From the NCBI GenBank assembly GCA_963693085.1, contig OY856409.1:1621411211-1621475210 (forward strand): a stretch of 64,000 nt of DNA. Direction: 5' to 3'. A program made the position numbers and the translations under genes. This DNA comes from Alisma plantago-aquatica (Eukaryota > Streptophyta > Magnoliopsida > Alismatales > Alismataceae). The notes under the pieces are model-generated. The model worked only from the letters and a program-made list of their open reading frames with translations. It was not told the DNA's origin and ran no database searches. Of this stretch, positions 11,390 to 23,059 are shown one piece after another (positions within the stretch are counted from its first letter, which is position 1; each line of letters starts with the position of its first letter).

Positions 11390-12667
11390 TGTGCTTAGTT
11401 TCTTGCACTGAGGGCATGGCTGTGAGGTCCTGGAGTTGCTACGGGTCAATACCAGAGAACAAGCCAACATAAGTTTGAGGTGGCAATGGCATCGTGGTGT
11501 TATTGGGAGGTCATGAGCTTGTTAAAGAAATTACATACGTGTTGCTTCAGTTGAGAATCATCTATGTTCCAGTTCCCATGGTCTTCCTTCAAGATGGTGA
11601 CTTTGTTTCTTGGTCTTCTTGCTTTGACAAATGAGTTAAAAAATTTCTTATGGCTATCTCATAATTGTAGCCAATTGAGATGAGCTTTTTTACTTCCAGT
11701 CAGCTTCTTCACCTCAGAGAATGCCTTGTAGCTTTTCCTAAAGTTCTATGCATCTGAGTTTGTTAGTCATACTGGGGTTAGAGAGGAGGGATAACTGGAT
11801 GTTGTTGATTTCACGAGTGATAGCTTTCTTGAGTTTGAGTTGATTCCTCATGTGTTCTACATTCCACCATTATGTAGCAGGTCTTAAGATGCTGAGGAAT
11901 TTGTTGAATGGCATATTGTTGTTCCAGTTGTAGCAGATGTGATGCTTGAAACCAAATAGAAGGTTCTAGCTAGGTAGCATTCTGAAGGGGTGATTTGAGG
12001 GTATGGTTGAGTGGCAGTGGTAGACCAGAATAGGGTTATGGTTTGAGAGGATGCGAGGCAGAACTGATACTTTGGTGTCCATGTTCTTTTCTATTTATTT
12101 CTCATTATCAATGAGTCTATCAATCTTCTCATGTAGCCTGCCGTGTTTGAAGGTGTATTATTTTCCCCACAGCATAGATCTCCATGAGTCCAGTGATGAG
12201 GAGCAGTTCATTAAACTTTACACATTGCACATTATCGAAGTGTTTGCCCCTTCCTTCTTGGATCTAGAAATCTTGGTGTTGAAGTCATCGACTATCACCC
12301 AATCATCTGAGATTAAGCTAGATAGAGTTAGAAGGTGACTTCATTAAAAGTTTCATTGAGTGGGATTTGGGCTTCCATAGACAAAAGAAGCCAGAGAGTA
12401 TTGGTTGATTTTGTAGTGAATTAATTATCTATAGCTGAGGATGATGTTGACCTGGTAGAGATGTTGATCCTAGAGGATCTAGATGCCCCCAGAGAAGCCA
12501 TTGGTTTCCACACAATTCAAGGGGTTGAAACCCATCCTTTGAATGATGTATGTGGCTCTATTTCCATAGCATCGAGGATCTAGTGTGGCAATTAGAGAAA
12601 GATTGTAGGTGAATTTCAAGAAATGAACGAGGTAGGCTCCCTGGATATTCCAGTTGATGTAATTCAT
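11390..12667 (-). pseudogene. L1-type LINE endonuclease/linker fragment (copy 1)
   Basis: Reading leftward from 12667, the frame starts MNYINWNIQGA and goes on to CYGNRATYIIQRMGF and ETNGFSGGI. This is the pattern of the N-terminal apurinic endonuclease of plant L1 ORF2 proteins (NWN..G start, a GF block, then an E..GFSGG block). Farther left, in other frames, the strand gives an SRLSDH-like region and SYKAFSEVKKLTGSKKAHLN, typical of the linker before reverse transcriptase. It is interrupted by many stops and is dead. Confidence 0.6.
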
Positions 12668-12976
12668 AAAGGAAAGGTTTGATGGAGATATTCTAATTTT
12701 TTAATATATCCTCACTTTTATTCATAAAATTATGCCATTAAGCATATGAAATTGTGTAGAGTGCTTTTGATACATAATGTGAGAAATAAGAAGAAGAAGG
12801 CTGCCACTGAGCAATGGTCCTATCTTAACCCAAAGGTGTGGGAACTGTTTGTTGCTTTAAGACCAGTAGATGAGTTCAAGGTACTAAGCCTCATTTAAAT
12901 TACATTCTTATGGATTCAATATATTATGTAATTAACATATGGCTTAAATTAACCAGACTTTACATGATTCTAAAAA

Positions 12977-15900
12977 TTTCTCAAATTGTTTGGAATCCCA
13001 CTTTTATGTATGGAAAATATGTATTAAGGAAAGTAAATATGCTCTCATGATGGTCAAACTTTTAATAATCAATTATTCATGGAATTCTACCCACAATTCT
13101 CCCTTATACTTTCCTATCTAAGAGAATTGTTCATTTCCTTAATCTAACCCAAACTTTCCCTCTCTAGTTGTTGTGTTGGTTACTTTAATGGAGGAGACTA
13201 TGTTAAAAAACTTTAGGATATTGTTAAGAATAAGGGAAATTAGAAGTATTTAATAATCAAGTCATGACATGAGATTTACATAAAATAGACAATCTAAAAT
13301 TTGGCTACTCCCTAGGACTAACTAGATGGTCCACTCGTACTTATACATGATTATAATGAACAACACATAGAATACCAAGATTGATATCACAATAATATGA
13401 TATTGAAAAAGAAAATAGAAAATATTACATGTAGAAAGTGAATGAATCTTTCAATTGCTTTTGTTCTGAGTTGTAGAAAGTATGATGTTTGTTTGAATAT
13501 TGCTACAACCTAGTTTTTGTTTATCTGATAATCTCAGGGCTATGGATAATCCTAGTATCAAATTACATCTTGGATGATTATTTTAATAATTATTGCTAAT
13601 TAGTAATTAATTATAGAATTATATAAAATTTATTAAGTCAAAATATTCTCTATTTACATAATAAAATTAAGCTTAAAGGTGGTAAAAATGTAATAGAAAA
13701 AGATTGCACATGCATATTCGATAAAAACAAATGGAATCAAGCCATGCAAGTGTGTAATAGATCAATATATGAATCTCATCAACCTAAAGGGTGTATGGTG
13801 GGTCGCTTTGACCAGAAGCATGATATATTAATTGACTTCTTCGATCAAAACTAGGCCGCATTGATCGGTTACTTCAAACAAAACCATGGTGATTTGACCA
13901 GTAAGCATCAACCTAAAGCATGTCATGTTGACCCAAAGAGTGGTCACATTGACCCAAAACAAGTCTCTTCAACCAAAGTCAGATAACATCGAGGGTTTGC
14001 AACACACCTTGATTGGCCACTTCAACCACCATAAACACACTTCAAGATGTTGATTGAAGTAGGTTGAAGGAAAGTGTCTTTAGGCACATAAAGCACCTCC
14101 TAGACCCAATATTTTAATAAGTGATTGATTCAACTAGTGAGCACTCCATCAAGACCAATAATTCCAAGAAAGTAATATCGTGAAATTTACTTAATAAAGA
14201 AGGATGGAATTTGAAAGGTATGCCTGTATTTACGAAGACCTAGATACAAACGATCCTAAATATAAATGGTAACTATGACATGGTGACTATGGAGTGAAAA
14301 AGTGGAACCATAAATTACATCTCAAGAACTAGAAACCCTATCCAGATCGATCAATGTTAACTTAGTTTTTAAAGTTTCTTATCCCTTTCTTTCCCTTTTC
14401 ATTGTGTGCAATCATTTGAAGGGATGATTTAAATCTATTTGCTTATTATTTACTTTTCCTTGTTTCTGTAGTAGAGGATCCATCAATAGGAAGTTATATA
14501 AAGGGTTACAAGAAGTGGGATTTGGGCATGTTTTTCTCTAAAATTTGGTATAGAAACCTAAATTCAACAAATATCAATGAGAATCTAACCCATGGTGAGT
14601 GGATAATCACTAATATATGATGACTACATAAAATGTAAGAAAATATATGAAGACCAAACATATGTATTGTTATACATTTTTACTATTGAACCATCAAAGC
14701 CATAATCAGAATTTTAGTTGTATGATTGAATGGAATTGCTAAATTTCAGCTGATATAGTTAGATTCATCATAACATTACTTGCATGTGAATATCACAAGG
14801 TTATAAGAAAGTATATTTTAGAGATATCCAAACTAATTGGTTTTCCAAAACTCTGCAACAATAATATAAATGCTAGAAATATTAGTTAAAAGTTGTGAAT
14901 TCAAGATTATAAATATACATATATATTTAAAACTCTTAGTTATGCTTATTATTTCAATTGTCTCCATGTAAAATATGGAAAACCATTACTTTAATCACAT
15001 TATTGATTATATAAATGAAATTGAATGTCTCAAATACAATTTTAAGCTAAGAAAGTTGTATAAGTTAAAGTTTTAACTAGACATTTTCCCTAATCACCAT
15101 TGAATTCCTCATGGAGGTCTTCGTAGTGAATGAGTAAATGTGCATACTGATGGGAAGAGTCTAGGATGAGGTAGTCATACAATATATGTGGGGTATTGAG
15201 GACTAAACCCACATATCACAATCTCCTTAATATAGTTTGGTATCCAATATCAACTATAGATTTTGATGGTATCCTGTACAGTTTAATTACTTTTATTTAC
15301 AATTCAGTGAGCCATTCATTGTGGAAGTGTAGATATTTAATACATAATGTTTTGACTCTCCACCTAGATATCCAAGTTTGGAAGAGGAGTCTAGTTTATA
15401 TGGAAGCTAATATAGCCATTAAGGCCAAATGTCAGCACCTCAATTTAGGCTTGGGGGCTAGTTTAGAAGAATAAGACTCCTAGGTGTAGTGTAAGTATTG
15501 TATGACAAGATCCCAACTTGTGATTGTACACCTCATGTTGGACTATGAAATACTAATGGATTGAGCTATTTACTTTGTTTATTATTCTTATAGACCTTCC
15601 ATGTTGTGTGACTTACATCACTCAATTCTAATGTTTGTATATTCCTAAATTTAATATAATTAATCAATCATACTTTGGATTATCCTTGAAAATTGGAAAA
15701 TTTCCACATACTAATATATGAACTCACGCTACATTATAACAACTTTTCAAGTCCTGTAATCAACAAAGGGAAGATAAAAAATACAACTATAAACAATAGT
15801 AGTCAACAAATTATTCTTATGAGTGGATAGATAAGAAGTTAGATGGTCTCTTGTTATTCTTGTAGACCTGGCGGATGAACAATTTGTATATTTTGTACAT

Positions 15901-16249
15901 GATGTATATTAATGACATATCAAGTTTTACTAGTGCTTAATTATGCTATAATTGTTGATCATCGGATGTGGACTAGTTACTTATATTCTCAGATTGATTT
16001 TGTTCAATTAAGATGGCATAACATTCCTAGTAGCTTTAGATGTTTAAAGGTAAACATTAAGGTTGGATTTCAAGTAGTGTTTAAATACAATGGCTAGTCT
16101 ATGATGGTCTTACAACCAGGTTATTGGGTCTTGATCACACCATCTTTGATATCAAATCTTATGTTTGAATTTTGTGGTAAAGGGTTAAAGAAATATGAAA
16201 ATTTTCTTTTTTGACTACATTTACCTTACATATATTTTTGATTATGGAT
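12977..16249. other. Unassigned decayed AT-rich DNA
   Basis: No gene is supported. AATTTGGTATAGAAACC near 14546 could be a decayed primer-binding site, TGGTATCAGAGC being the usual form, in which case an old LTR lies to its left. A short degenerate repeat at 13795-14075 is listed separately. Open frames at 15196-15474 and 15912-16097 carry no recognisable domain. Confidence 0.4.
13795..14075. repeat. Degenerate short repeat built on TTGACC(C/A)AAA
   Basis: Words such as TTTGACCAGAAGCATG, TTTGACCAGTAAGCAT, GTTGACCCAAAGAGTG, ATTGACCCAAAACAAG and TTCAACCAAAGTCAG follow each other at about 20-35 bp. This looks like an old minisatellite. It resembles in kind, not in exact sequence, the TCGACCGA islands of the Copia elements farther right. 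Confidence 0.4.
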
Positions 16250-16439
16250 ATGAAAATGGCGGGAATAGGGTTGGGTGAAGAATAAGTTGAGAGTAATTAT
16301 GACATGATACTCATACATAGGATTAGGGTGCGAATAGAGGGGTTCTACAAAATAGAATGTATCATATCTTTCTAGAGACCAAGGAGAAGCACAAGATGTA
16401 AATTAGTGGTCTTATTTATCTAGAAAGGACTTCTTAAGG

Positions 16440-16810
16440 TCATATGAGCTTGTGAGATTAAGTTAAGAGAAGAAATTTTTTTATTGTTTGGAGGAACTCT
16501 ACAGATGAGTTTCATCTAAAGTATTACCCTCCTACTTTCTTTAGTTGCAAGATCAAACAATTGGAGATCATACAAAAGAAGTCATATAATAGTTGGAAAT
16601 ATGAGTCACACTTAAATGTATAAGTCAAATTCTACCGAAATCTTGTTCCAAATGCTATAGAAAAATGTAGAAGGTTTGAAGCACCATTGAACAATGAGAT
16701 TAAAAATAGTGCATTAGTGATCAAATTAAGAGATAGAGAACTTTTGATAGTTCATTAAGGCACCAACGAATATTGAGGAGTCTTCATTTCTACAAATAAG
16801 TCCGATTTAG
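16440..16810 (+). pseudogene. Gypsy gag fragment
   Basis: The plus strand reads YYPPTFFSCKIKQLE, SYNSWKYESHL, NLVPNAIEKCRRFEAPLN and RDRELLIVH, with stops. This follows the Gypsy capsid pattern of F..KYFP....KA.EF, a Y...F..L block, and a (A/K)C.RF..GL block. It is the gag part of the decayed plus-strand Gypsy whose pol begins near 17820. The region between (16810-17820) has no recognisable frame. Confidence 0.45.
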
Positions 16811-17819
16811 ATACTTCCATAGAGGAGGACAAAATGGTGGATCTAGTGGAGGTGGTGGTTTCTTTTCTATGATATTTATAGGGATTGGATGTTTTTAAAA
16901 GCAAGGGTTGGATCAAGTGATATTGTATCATCCTAAGTTGTAAATATATGTATCCCTACTAGGTGGATTTAACACTCAAATGAACACCTCCAACAAGAAC
17001 TTTAGGATCGTCCACATCACTAACAACTACAAAAAACATTGATATGATAGTGTGAAACACTTATGACATGTCATAGTATAAACAAGGTTGGGGACAAAAT
17101 TCCAAGTATGCGAGTATCATGCATATAAGGGACACTTCAAGAGGGTTGTCCTAAGGTTCAACATACAAAAAAGGAGGCCATAGTTGTATCACCAAACTTC
17201 ATAGAGGTAGGTTCTAGGCAGCAGATCAAGTTCGTCAGTCACTTCAGCTTCTAAGCGGGAAACACCTAGTAGCAACAATTTACATTGATGATCTGAGGAC
17301 ATATATAAGAAGTTCTTTCCTTGACCCAATCTCAAAGAGTTATCTTTCCTAGAGTTGTCACATATGAAATTCTTCTTTCTAAAAACTTGTTTTGTATAGT
17401 TATGATAAGTATAGGTGTCACACATTCTTTTATACATTTCATGCTACTTAGTGTTTAAACTAATGACTAGAGGCATGCATTATGAACTTACCTTAAGGGT
17501 ACCATAAGGAGAACTAATGGTTTTCATCAAAGTGTGTCCCAATTTCCTTACGCTGTAGTAGATAATATCATACCTTCAAATATAAAGTCCTTTCATATGA
17601 TATTGTGCATGTATTTCCTTGAGACATATCATGTCTATTTGTGTTATCAGAAGAAAGATTCTATCATTCATTAAGATTGATTTTCCTATGTCTTAACTTG
17701 AATCAAGATGGTCTTATCCACATGGTTAGTATCAAATTTTGCGGCTGATAAGATATTAAAGAAAGGGTGTAAGCCTTTCTAGAGTGTGTTATAGATGAAA
17801 AAATAGAGGAAGCACTAGT

Positions 17820-18415
17820 TATTATAGATTACATTCCTATTTTTTGAGTTTCCATGTATCCTTCTAGATGAATTTTTAGGTATGCATCCACAATAATGGT
17901 TGTGCTTATGCTATAATACTTTCTCGTAGTAACCCTATAGCATTACTAACTTATGGGATTGATATAACAAAGATGAAGACTCAGTTACAACAATTTTTGG
18001 ATAAGGGTTTCATTTAGCCCAACTCATCAGCTTATAGAGATATAATTTTTTTTGTTAATAATAACGATGACACTCTTTATTACATATATTACAAAAAAAT
18101 AAAATGAGATTCCTATTAGGAACATGCATCATTTTTGAGGATTAATGACTTATATTATTAGTTGTGTAAAACAACAACATTCTCTAAGATATATCACAGG
18201 TTGAGGAATCCCATCCAAGTGTTAAAGAATCATACGTACTGAAGTTCACTTTCATATAACATATATTCATTACAAGTTGGTTGTTGTGACTTTTGGATTG
18301 ACAAATGCCTCTATAATCCATCATGGACATGATGAATAGAGTCTTAAAACCGTATCTGGATCAGTTTGTATAGTGTTCCTTGACAAGATACTATTTTAAT
18401 AGGACCATCATAAAG
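17820..18415 (+). pseudogene. Gypsy reverse transcriptase, N-terminal half
   Basis: FFEFPCILLDEFLGMHPQ is followed by MKTQLQQFLDKGFI-stop-PNSSAY and a VNNNDDTLYY block, then INDLYYQLCKTTTFSKIY and MMNRVLKPYLDQF. This is the standard order at the start of a Gypsy reverse transcriptase: the F.DV..(D/E)(E/D)LPG.PP block, LK.QL..LLDKGFIRPS.SP, (V/K)KKDGT, RIDDL.DQL.GA..FSKIDL, and MDMMNRVFK. It is riddled with stops and shifts. Minus-strand L1 sequence starts at about 18415 and ends the Gypsy homology. Confidence 0.65.
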
Positions 18416-18419
18416 AGAA

Positions 18420-19715
18420 TGTGCTTAGTTTCCTGCACTGAGGGCATGGCTGTGAGGTCCTGGAGTTGCTACGGGTCAAGACCAGAGAACAAGCCAACAT
18501 AAGTTTGAGGTGGCAATGGCATCGTGATGTTATTGGGAGGTCATGAGCTTGTTAAAGAAATTACATATGTGTTGCTTCAGTTGAGAATCATCTATGTTCC
18601 AGTTCCCATGGTCGTCATTCAAGATGGTGACTTTGTTTCTTGATCTTCTTGCTTTGACAAATGAGTTAAAAAATTTCTTATGGCTATCTCATAATTGTAG
18701 CCAATTGAGATGAGCTTTTTTGCTTCCAGTCAGCTTCTTCACCTCAAAGAATGCCTTGTAGCTTTTCCTAAAGTTCTATGCATCTGAGTTTTTTAGTCAT
18801 ACTGGGGTTAGAGAGGAGGGATAACTGGATGTTGTTGATTTCATGAGTGATAGCTTTCTTGAGTTTGAGTTGATTCCTCATGTGTTCTACATTCCACCAT
18901 TGTGTAGCAGGTCTTAAGATGTTGAGGACTTTGTTTAATGGCATATTGTTGTTCCAGTTGTAGCAGATATGATGCTTGAAACCAAATAGAAGGTTCTAGC
19001 TAGGTAGCATTCTGAAGGGGTGATTTGAGGGTATGGTTGAGTGGTAGTGGTAGACCAGAATAGGGTTATGGTTTGAGAGGATGCGAGGAAGAACTGATAC
19101 TTTGGTGTCCATGTTCTTTTATATTTATTTCTCATTATAAATGAGTCTATCAAGCTTCTCATGTAGCCTGCCGTATTTGAAGGTGTATTATTTTCCCCAC
19201 AGCATAGATCTCCATGAGTCCAGTGATGAGGAGCAGTTCATTAAACTTTGCACATTGCACACTATCAAAGTGTTTGCCCCTTCCTTCTTGGATCTAGAAA
19301 GCTTGGTGTTGAAGTCATCGACTATCACCCAATCATCTGAGATTAAGCTAGATAGAGTATGAAGGTGACTTCATTAAAAGTTTCATTGAGTGGGATTTGG
19401 GCTTCCATAGAAAAAAGAAGCCAGAGAGTATTGGTTGATTTTGTAGTGAATGAATTATCTATAGCTGAGGATGATGTTGACCTGGTAGAGATGTTGATCC
19501 TAGAGGATCTAGATGCCCCCAGAGAAGCCATTGGTTTCCATACAATTCAAGGGGCTGAAACCCATCCTTTGAATGATGGATGTGGCTCTATTTCCATAAC
19601 ATCGAGGATCTAGTGTGGCAATTAGAGAAAGATTGTAGGTGAATTTCAAGAAATGAACATGATCAATCTTGTGCTCGAGGTAGGCTCCCTGGATATTCCA
19701 GCTGATGTAATTCAT
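18420..19715 (-). pseudogene. L1-type LINE endonuclease/linker fragment (copy 2)
   Basis: From 19715 leftward the frame reads MNYISWNIQGAYLEH, then CYGNRATSIIQRMGF and ETNGFSGGI, as in the first copy but with about six more codons after the start. The linker-like part follows toward 18700. No L1 reverse transcriptase follows, so the L1 is truncated where it meets Gypsy sequence at about 18415. Confidence 0.6.
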
Positions 19716-19829
19716 AAAGGAAAGGTTTGATGGAGATATTCTAATTTTTTAATATATCCTCACTTTTATTCATAAAATTATGCCATTAAGCATATGAAAT
19801 TGTGTAGAGTGCTTTTGATACATAATGTG

Positions 19830-19928
19830 AGCAATAAGAAGAAGAAGTCTGCCACTGAGCAATGGTCCTATCTTAACCCAAAGGTGTGGGAACTGTTTGT
19901 TGCTTTAAGACCAGTAGATGAGTTCAAG
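19830..19928 (+). other. Exon-like open stretch, also present at 12782-12880
   Basis: The plus strand is open for 33 codons and contains SATEQWSYLNPKVWELFVAL. It is preceded by AG (…AATGTGAG) and followed by GTACTAAG, the pattern of an internal exon. Both copies of the duplicated segment keep it open. I do not recognise the protein. It could be a captured host exon, a piece of a transposase, or chance. Confidence 0.25.
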
Positions 19929-20025
19929 GTACTAAGCCTCATTTAAATTACATTCTTATGGATTCAATATATTATGTAATTAACATATGGCTTAAATTAA
20001 CCAGACTTTACATTATTCTAAAAAA

Positions 20026-20503
20026 GAAAAATGTGCAAAGAACGTGCACGATCACAACTTGAGTCCAGGTGGATACACAAGGAATAACCAATAGAGACTG
20101 GAAGAATCTTATTTCAAGAAGCCTACTCCTGGGTCTATTGAGTCTTGTAGTACTCCTGCACCTTTCACCACGGGAGTGGATAGGTGCCAAGACAAACTGA
20201 TCTGGAGAAATACCCAACCTCGCAACCGTTGAGGTGGTTGCAAAAATGGTAAAATTAAATTCTCAAAGTGCATCTTTATTTTTGACCTTGATTATTATGT
20301 TTTAGTGACCAGTTACAATTGATGATCATTAGAGTCTCACTCTATGAGTAATGAAAAGGCAAGTTCTTCTCTAAGGGCTAAAGGGATAAATTGATAGTTT
20401 TCCTGGGTAGTCTAGAGCATCCTAGTTGTGTGCTGTGATTGGTGTCGGTATAACATGTTTTTTGGGTCATCAGAGAAGCACAAATTTATCAAAAAAGGAG
20501 GAC
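20026..20503 (+). other. Gypsy 3' tail with polypurine tract
   Basis: No coding motif could be identified in 20026-20490. AAAAAAGGAGGAC at 20491-20503 is a good polypurine tract and is followed directly by TGTCACAATAG. This is the arrangement at the start of a 3' LTR on the plus strand. Confidence 0.4.
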
Positions 20504-20788
20504 TGTCACAATAGTAGATGCAAGACATGATTACAAATGGATTAGAGGATGCAATGAGATAGTATCAAGTTTCTCAGTTTTAATGTGAGAACTCGTTACA
20601 CTAAATGAGATTACTCAAAACATAAATCACAATCAATCACTAATTAATCACATACCCAAAAATATGGGTAAATTAAAACTGATTTCAACATCAACACCCA
20701 CTCAAAAACATTTGCATAAGAGCTCAACATCTTTCTTGTATCCATACTATGCCAAGAATTTGATACAAATCATTTTATGATATTAGCC

Positions 20789-20794
<6 letters not shown>

Positions 20795-20830
<36 letters not shown>
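20795..20830. repeat. (TA)n microsatellite
   Basis: About 18 TA dinucleotides in a row. A small minus-strand frame reads through it (20775-21017) and is not a gene. Confidence 0.9.
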
Positions 20831-20832
<2 letters not shown>

Positions 20833-21239
20833 AGAACAATAATCATATATGCCATGCAAACAAGCATTAATATGCTAACAAAAGTCTGATTTATTTGAAA
20901 CACCATATACAAACTTTTCCTGCCCAGACCTGAGAGTACAAGGACGACTCTAGGACACACTAGACATCTAATCATCTTTATCAAAGATTCATTACTATAG
21001 CTCCTCTTTTCTGCCACATGTTTGTTTTCATCACTTCCAATTACCTAAAAAAATGTAGTGAACCACAAGGGTGAGACCAATGTCCCAGCAAGAGATATAA
21101 CCTCCAGTAACATTTATTGATTACAAGATTTTTAAGTAATTAAATAGTTAAGCAATTTAATTAGATTTAACAAATAAGATCAGCAGTACTGATGATTAAG
21201 AAAATACATTAAGGAGCAGATAATAACTATCATCATTAG

Positions 21240-21620
21240 CTAGACTATCATCCTTTATCTTGATGACAATATAAGCAATTCAGTAGCATATGCATATCTA
21301 GCATCATGAGAAAGTCTAGTAACATAGAATAGCTAATAACATGAGCATGTTTAATTGGTTGAACATATCAACATGATAAGAAGAGCTAACAACATAAGCA
21401 CAACTATCTAGATAAGCATGATTTGCAGTATATGCATCTCTAGTTACAAAGGCATGGCTAGCATGCTAAACATAACTAACAACATGATATAGCTATCATC
21501 GTGATTATAATCAGCAGTAGAAGTATAGTTATCAACATAATCATGGCTACTGTATGTAAGAATCTACAATCTTAAGCATATCCACAACATAAGTATATCT
21601 ACGATCTCTTAATTGCAGTA
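21240..21620. repeat. Degenerate repeat of AGCTA(A/G)CAACATAAGCAT type
   Basis: Variants such as AGCTAATAACATGAGCATG, AGCTAACAACATAAGCACA, GGCTAGCATGCTAAACATA and AACTAACAACATGATATAG recur about every 30-60 bp. The pattern is clear but highly diverged. It lies inside the probable long LTR. Confidence 0.35.
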
Positions 21621-23059
21621 AGCATCATCTTTATGTAAAGATAAAAAACAAGGGTTATCATCCAATGTGAAACGTTATGTATAACCCTAAACAAATATGC
21701 TACATGGTTGTATTACATCTTTTATTACGCCCTGAGGAATTTTAATCATACCATTCAAAGTCCAACCGACCCCTATGAAGGGCTATTCGGTTCCATACAA
21801 GATCTAGGAGTGTTGATATCCTAAGATCTCTTCCCCTCGATCAGTACGAGTAAAAAGATAGTGACATATCAGTCAAAGCTGCCACCACAACGACATATAG
21901 TCAAGCTGATAACCACTAGTCCGACCTTGGTACAGGTCACGACACTAGAAGCTAGGGTATTCAAACCCAATCACTGATGTACAACTGCAGTTGTCCTCTA
22001 ATCACATCATGTTATAATCACCAAGACACGACCGCAGTCGTTCTCAATCACATCAGATGTATGAGGCATGACCATAGACAACCTCCACAATCTGCATTGT
22101 GGATGACAAAGATATATCCTCAACCTACCACCCCTACATACTCAACAATATGCACTCCGAGTTTCCCTTAGGAATACTCGTTTCACCATTCAGCAAGTTC
22201 TGACACTAAAGATGGCTCTACGGCACAGGGCACTACATGATTAGAGTTCCACTTGATTAGTTATGCCAATTGGGTGAATTAAGGCTGCATCAAACAAGTA
22301 GACATACAAACCCTAATGCACTTCTAGCAAGCATATAAATATCACAACTTTGAAAAGATATAAAACGTGTGAAACATAATTTCTCATCTCATCATCACAT
22401 GGTACTATTCACTTACCACTCATGAGACCACACTAGTCATCATACTATCACAAGACATAAATCATTTTCACAATATCACAAGGTATCAACCCTTATCAAC
22501 ATAAGAGGATTACACCTCATTTAGGGCTCAATCATGCCCAAAGGTCATTAAGACCATCATATTATTCCCTGGAAGATCATCATTATCTTTGCATACCTTA
22601 TAACAAGGCTCAACAACATCACTTACATACAATACACCAGATCAACACAATATCACATTAATGAGCTAGGAGATATTCATAAACAATCATAACAGGGTTA
22701 TATTAACATTAATAACATTCCTTTATTACATCAACATGAAAGGAATCTAGATATGATTAACTCTCATCATATTCATAATGCACATGTTTAGCATAAGAAA
22801 GTATCAACCATGTGGCTATGATAACCACCAATTAACATATCAAGGTTATAATCACATTAAGGAGGTTATTCCACCATCATTCCATCATATAAGAATGTTA
22901 AACATGAATACTCATCTTTATCTATTTGCATTAGAGTTAGGTTCACAAGATAAATTATATTAATGTTACTAATCAACACTCATACCCAAACCCTAACTTG
23001 TGACATCCCCATAGGATCATGGATGCATAAGGTGAAGAATCACCATCACATTCCATACC

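Larger units (their letters stand above)
11054..12976. repeat. Chimeric duplicated segment, copy 1
   Basis: This segment is nearly identical to 18084-20025. The match starts abruptly at ATATATTACAAAAAAATAAA and ends at ATTCTAAAAA. Copy 1 lacks about 18 bp that copy 2 has near 19659-19676. The segment joins a plus-strand Gypsy reverse transcriptase fragment to a minus-strand L1 endonuclease fragment. It must therefore have been copied after those two were already joined. In copy 2 the Gypsy sequence continues to the left; here it does not, so copy 1 looks like the derived copy. Confidence 0.85.
18084..20025. repeat. Chimeric duplicated segment, copy 2 (probable source copy)
   Basis: This is the second copy of the segment at 11054-12976, with only scattered base differences and one indel of about 18 bp. 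The Gypsy reverse transcriptase at its left edge continues from 17820 without a break. This copy therefore seems to be in the original context and copy 1 derived from it. Confidence 0.85.
20504..23059 (+). mobile_element. Probable long Gypsy 3' LTR, left part
   Basis: The sequence starts TGTCACAATAG after a polypurine tract and has no coding frame. It is interrupted at 23060 by a nested block whose flanking ATACC (23055-23059) recurs at 32087-32091. The LTR seems to resume at 32087 and end at GGGGCCTTACA (34449). That gives a total of about 4.9 kb, very long for an LTR. No matching 5' LTR was found, so this assignment is tentative. Confidence 0.35.
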
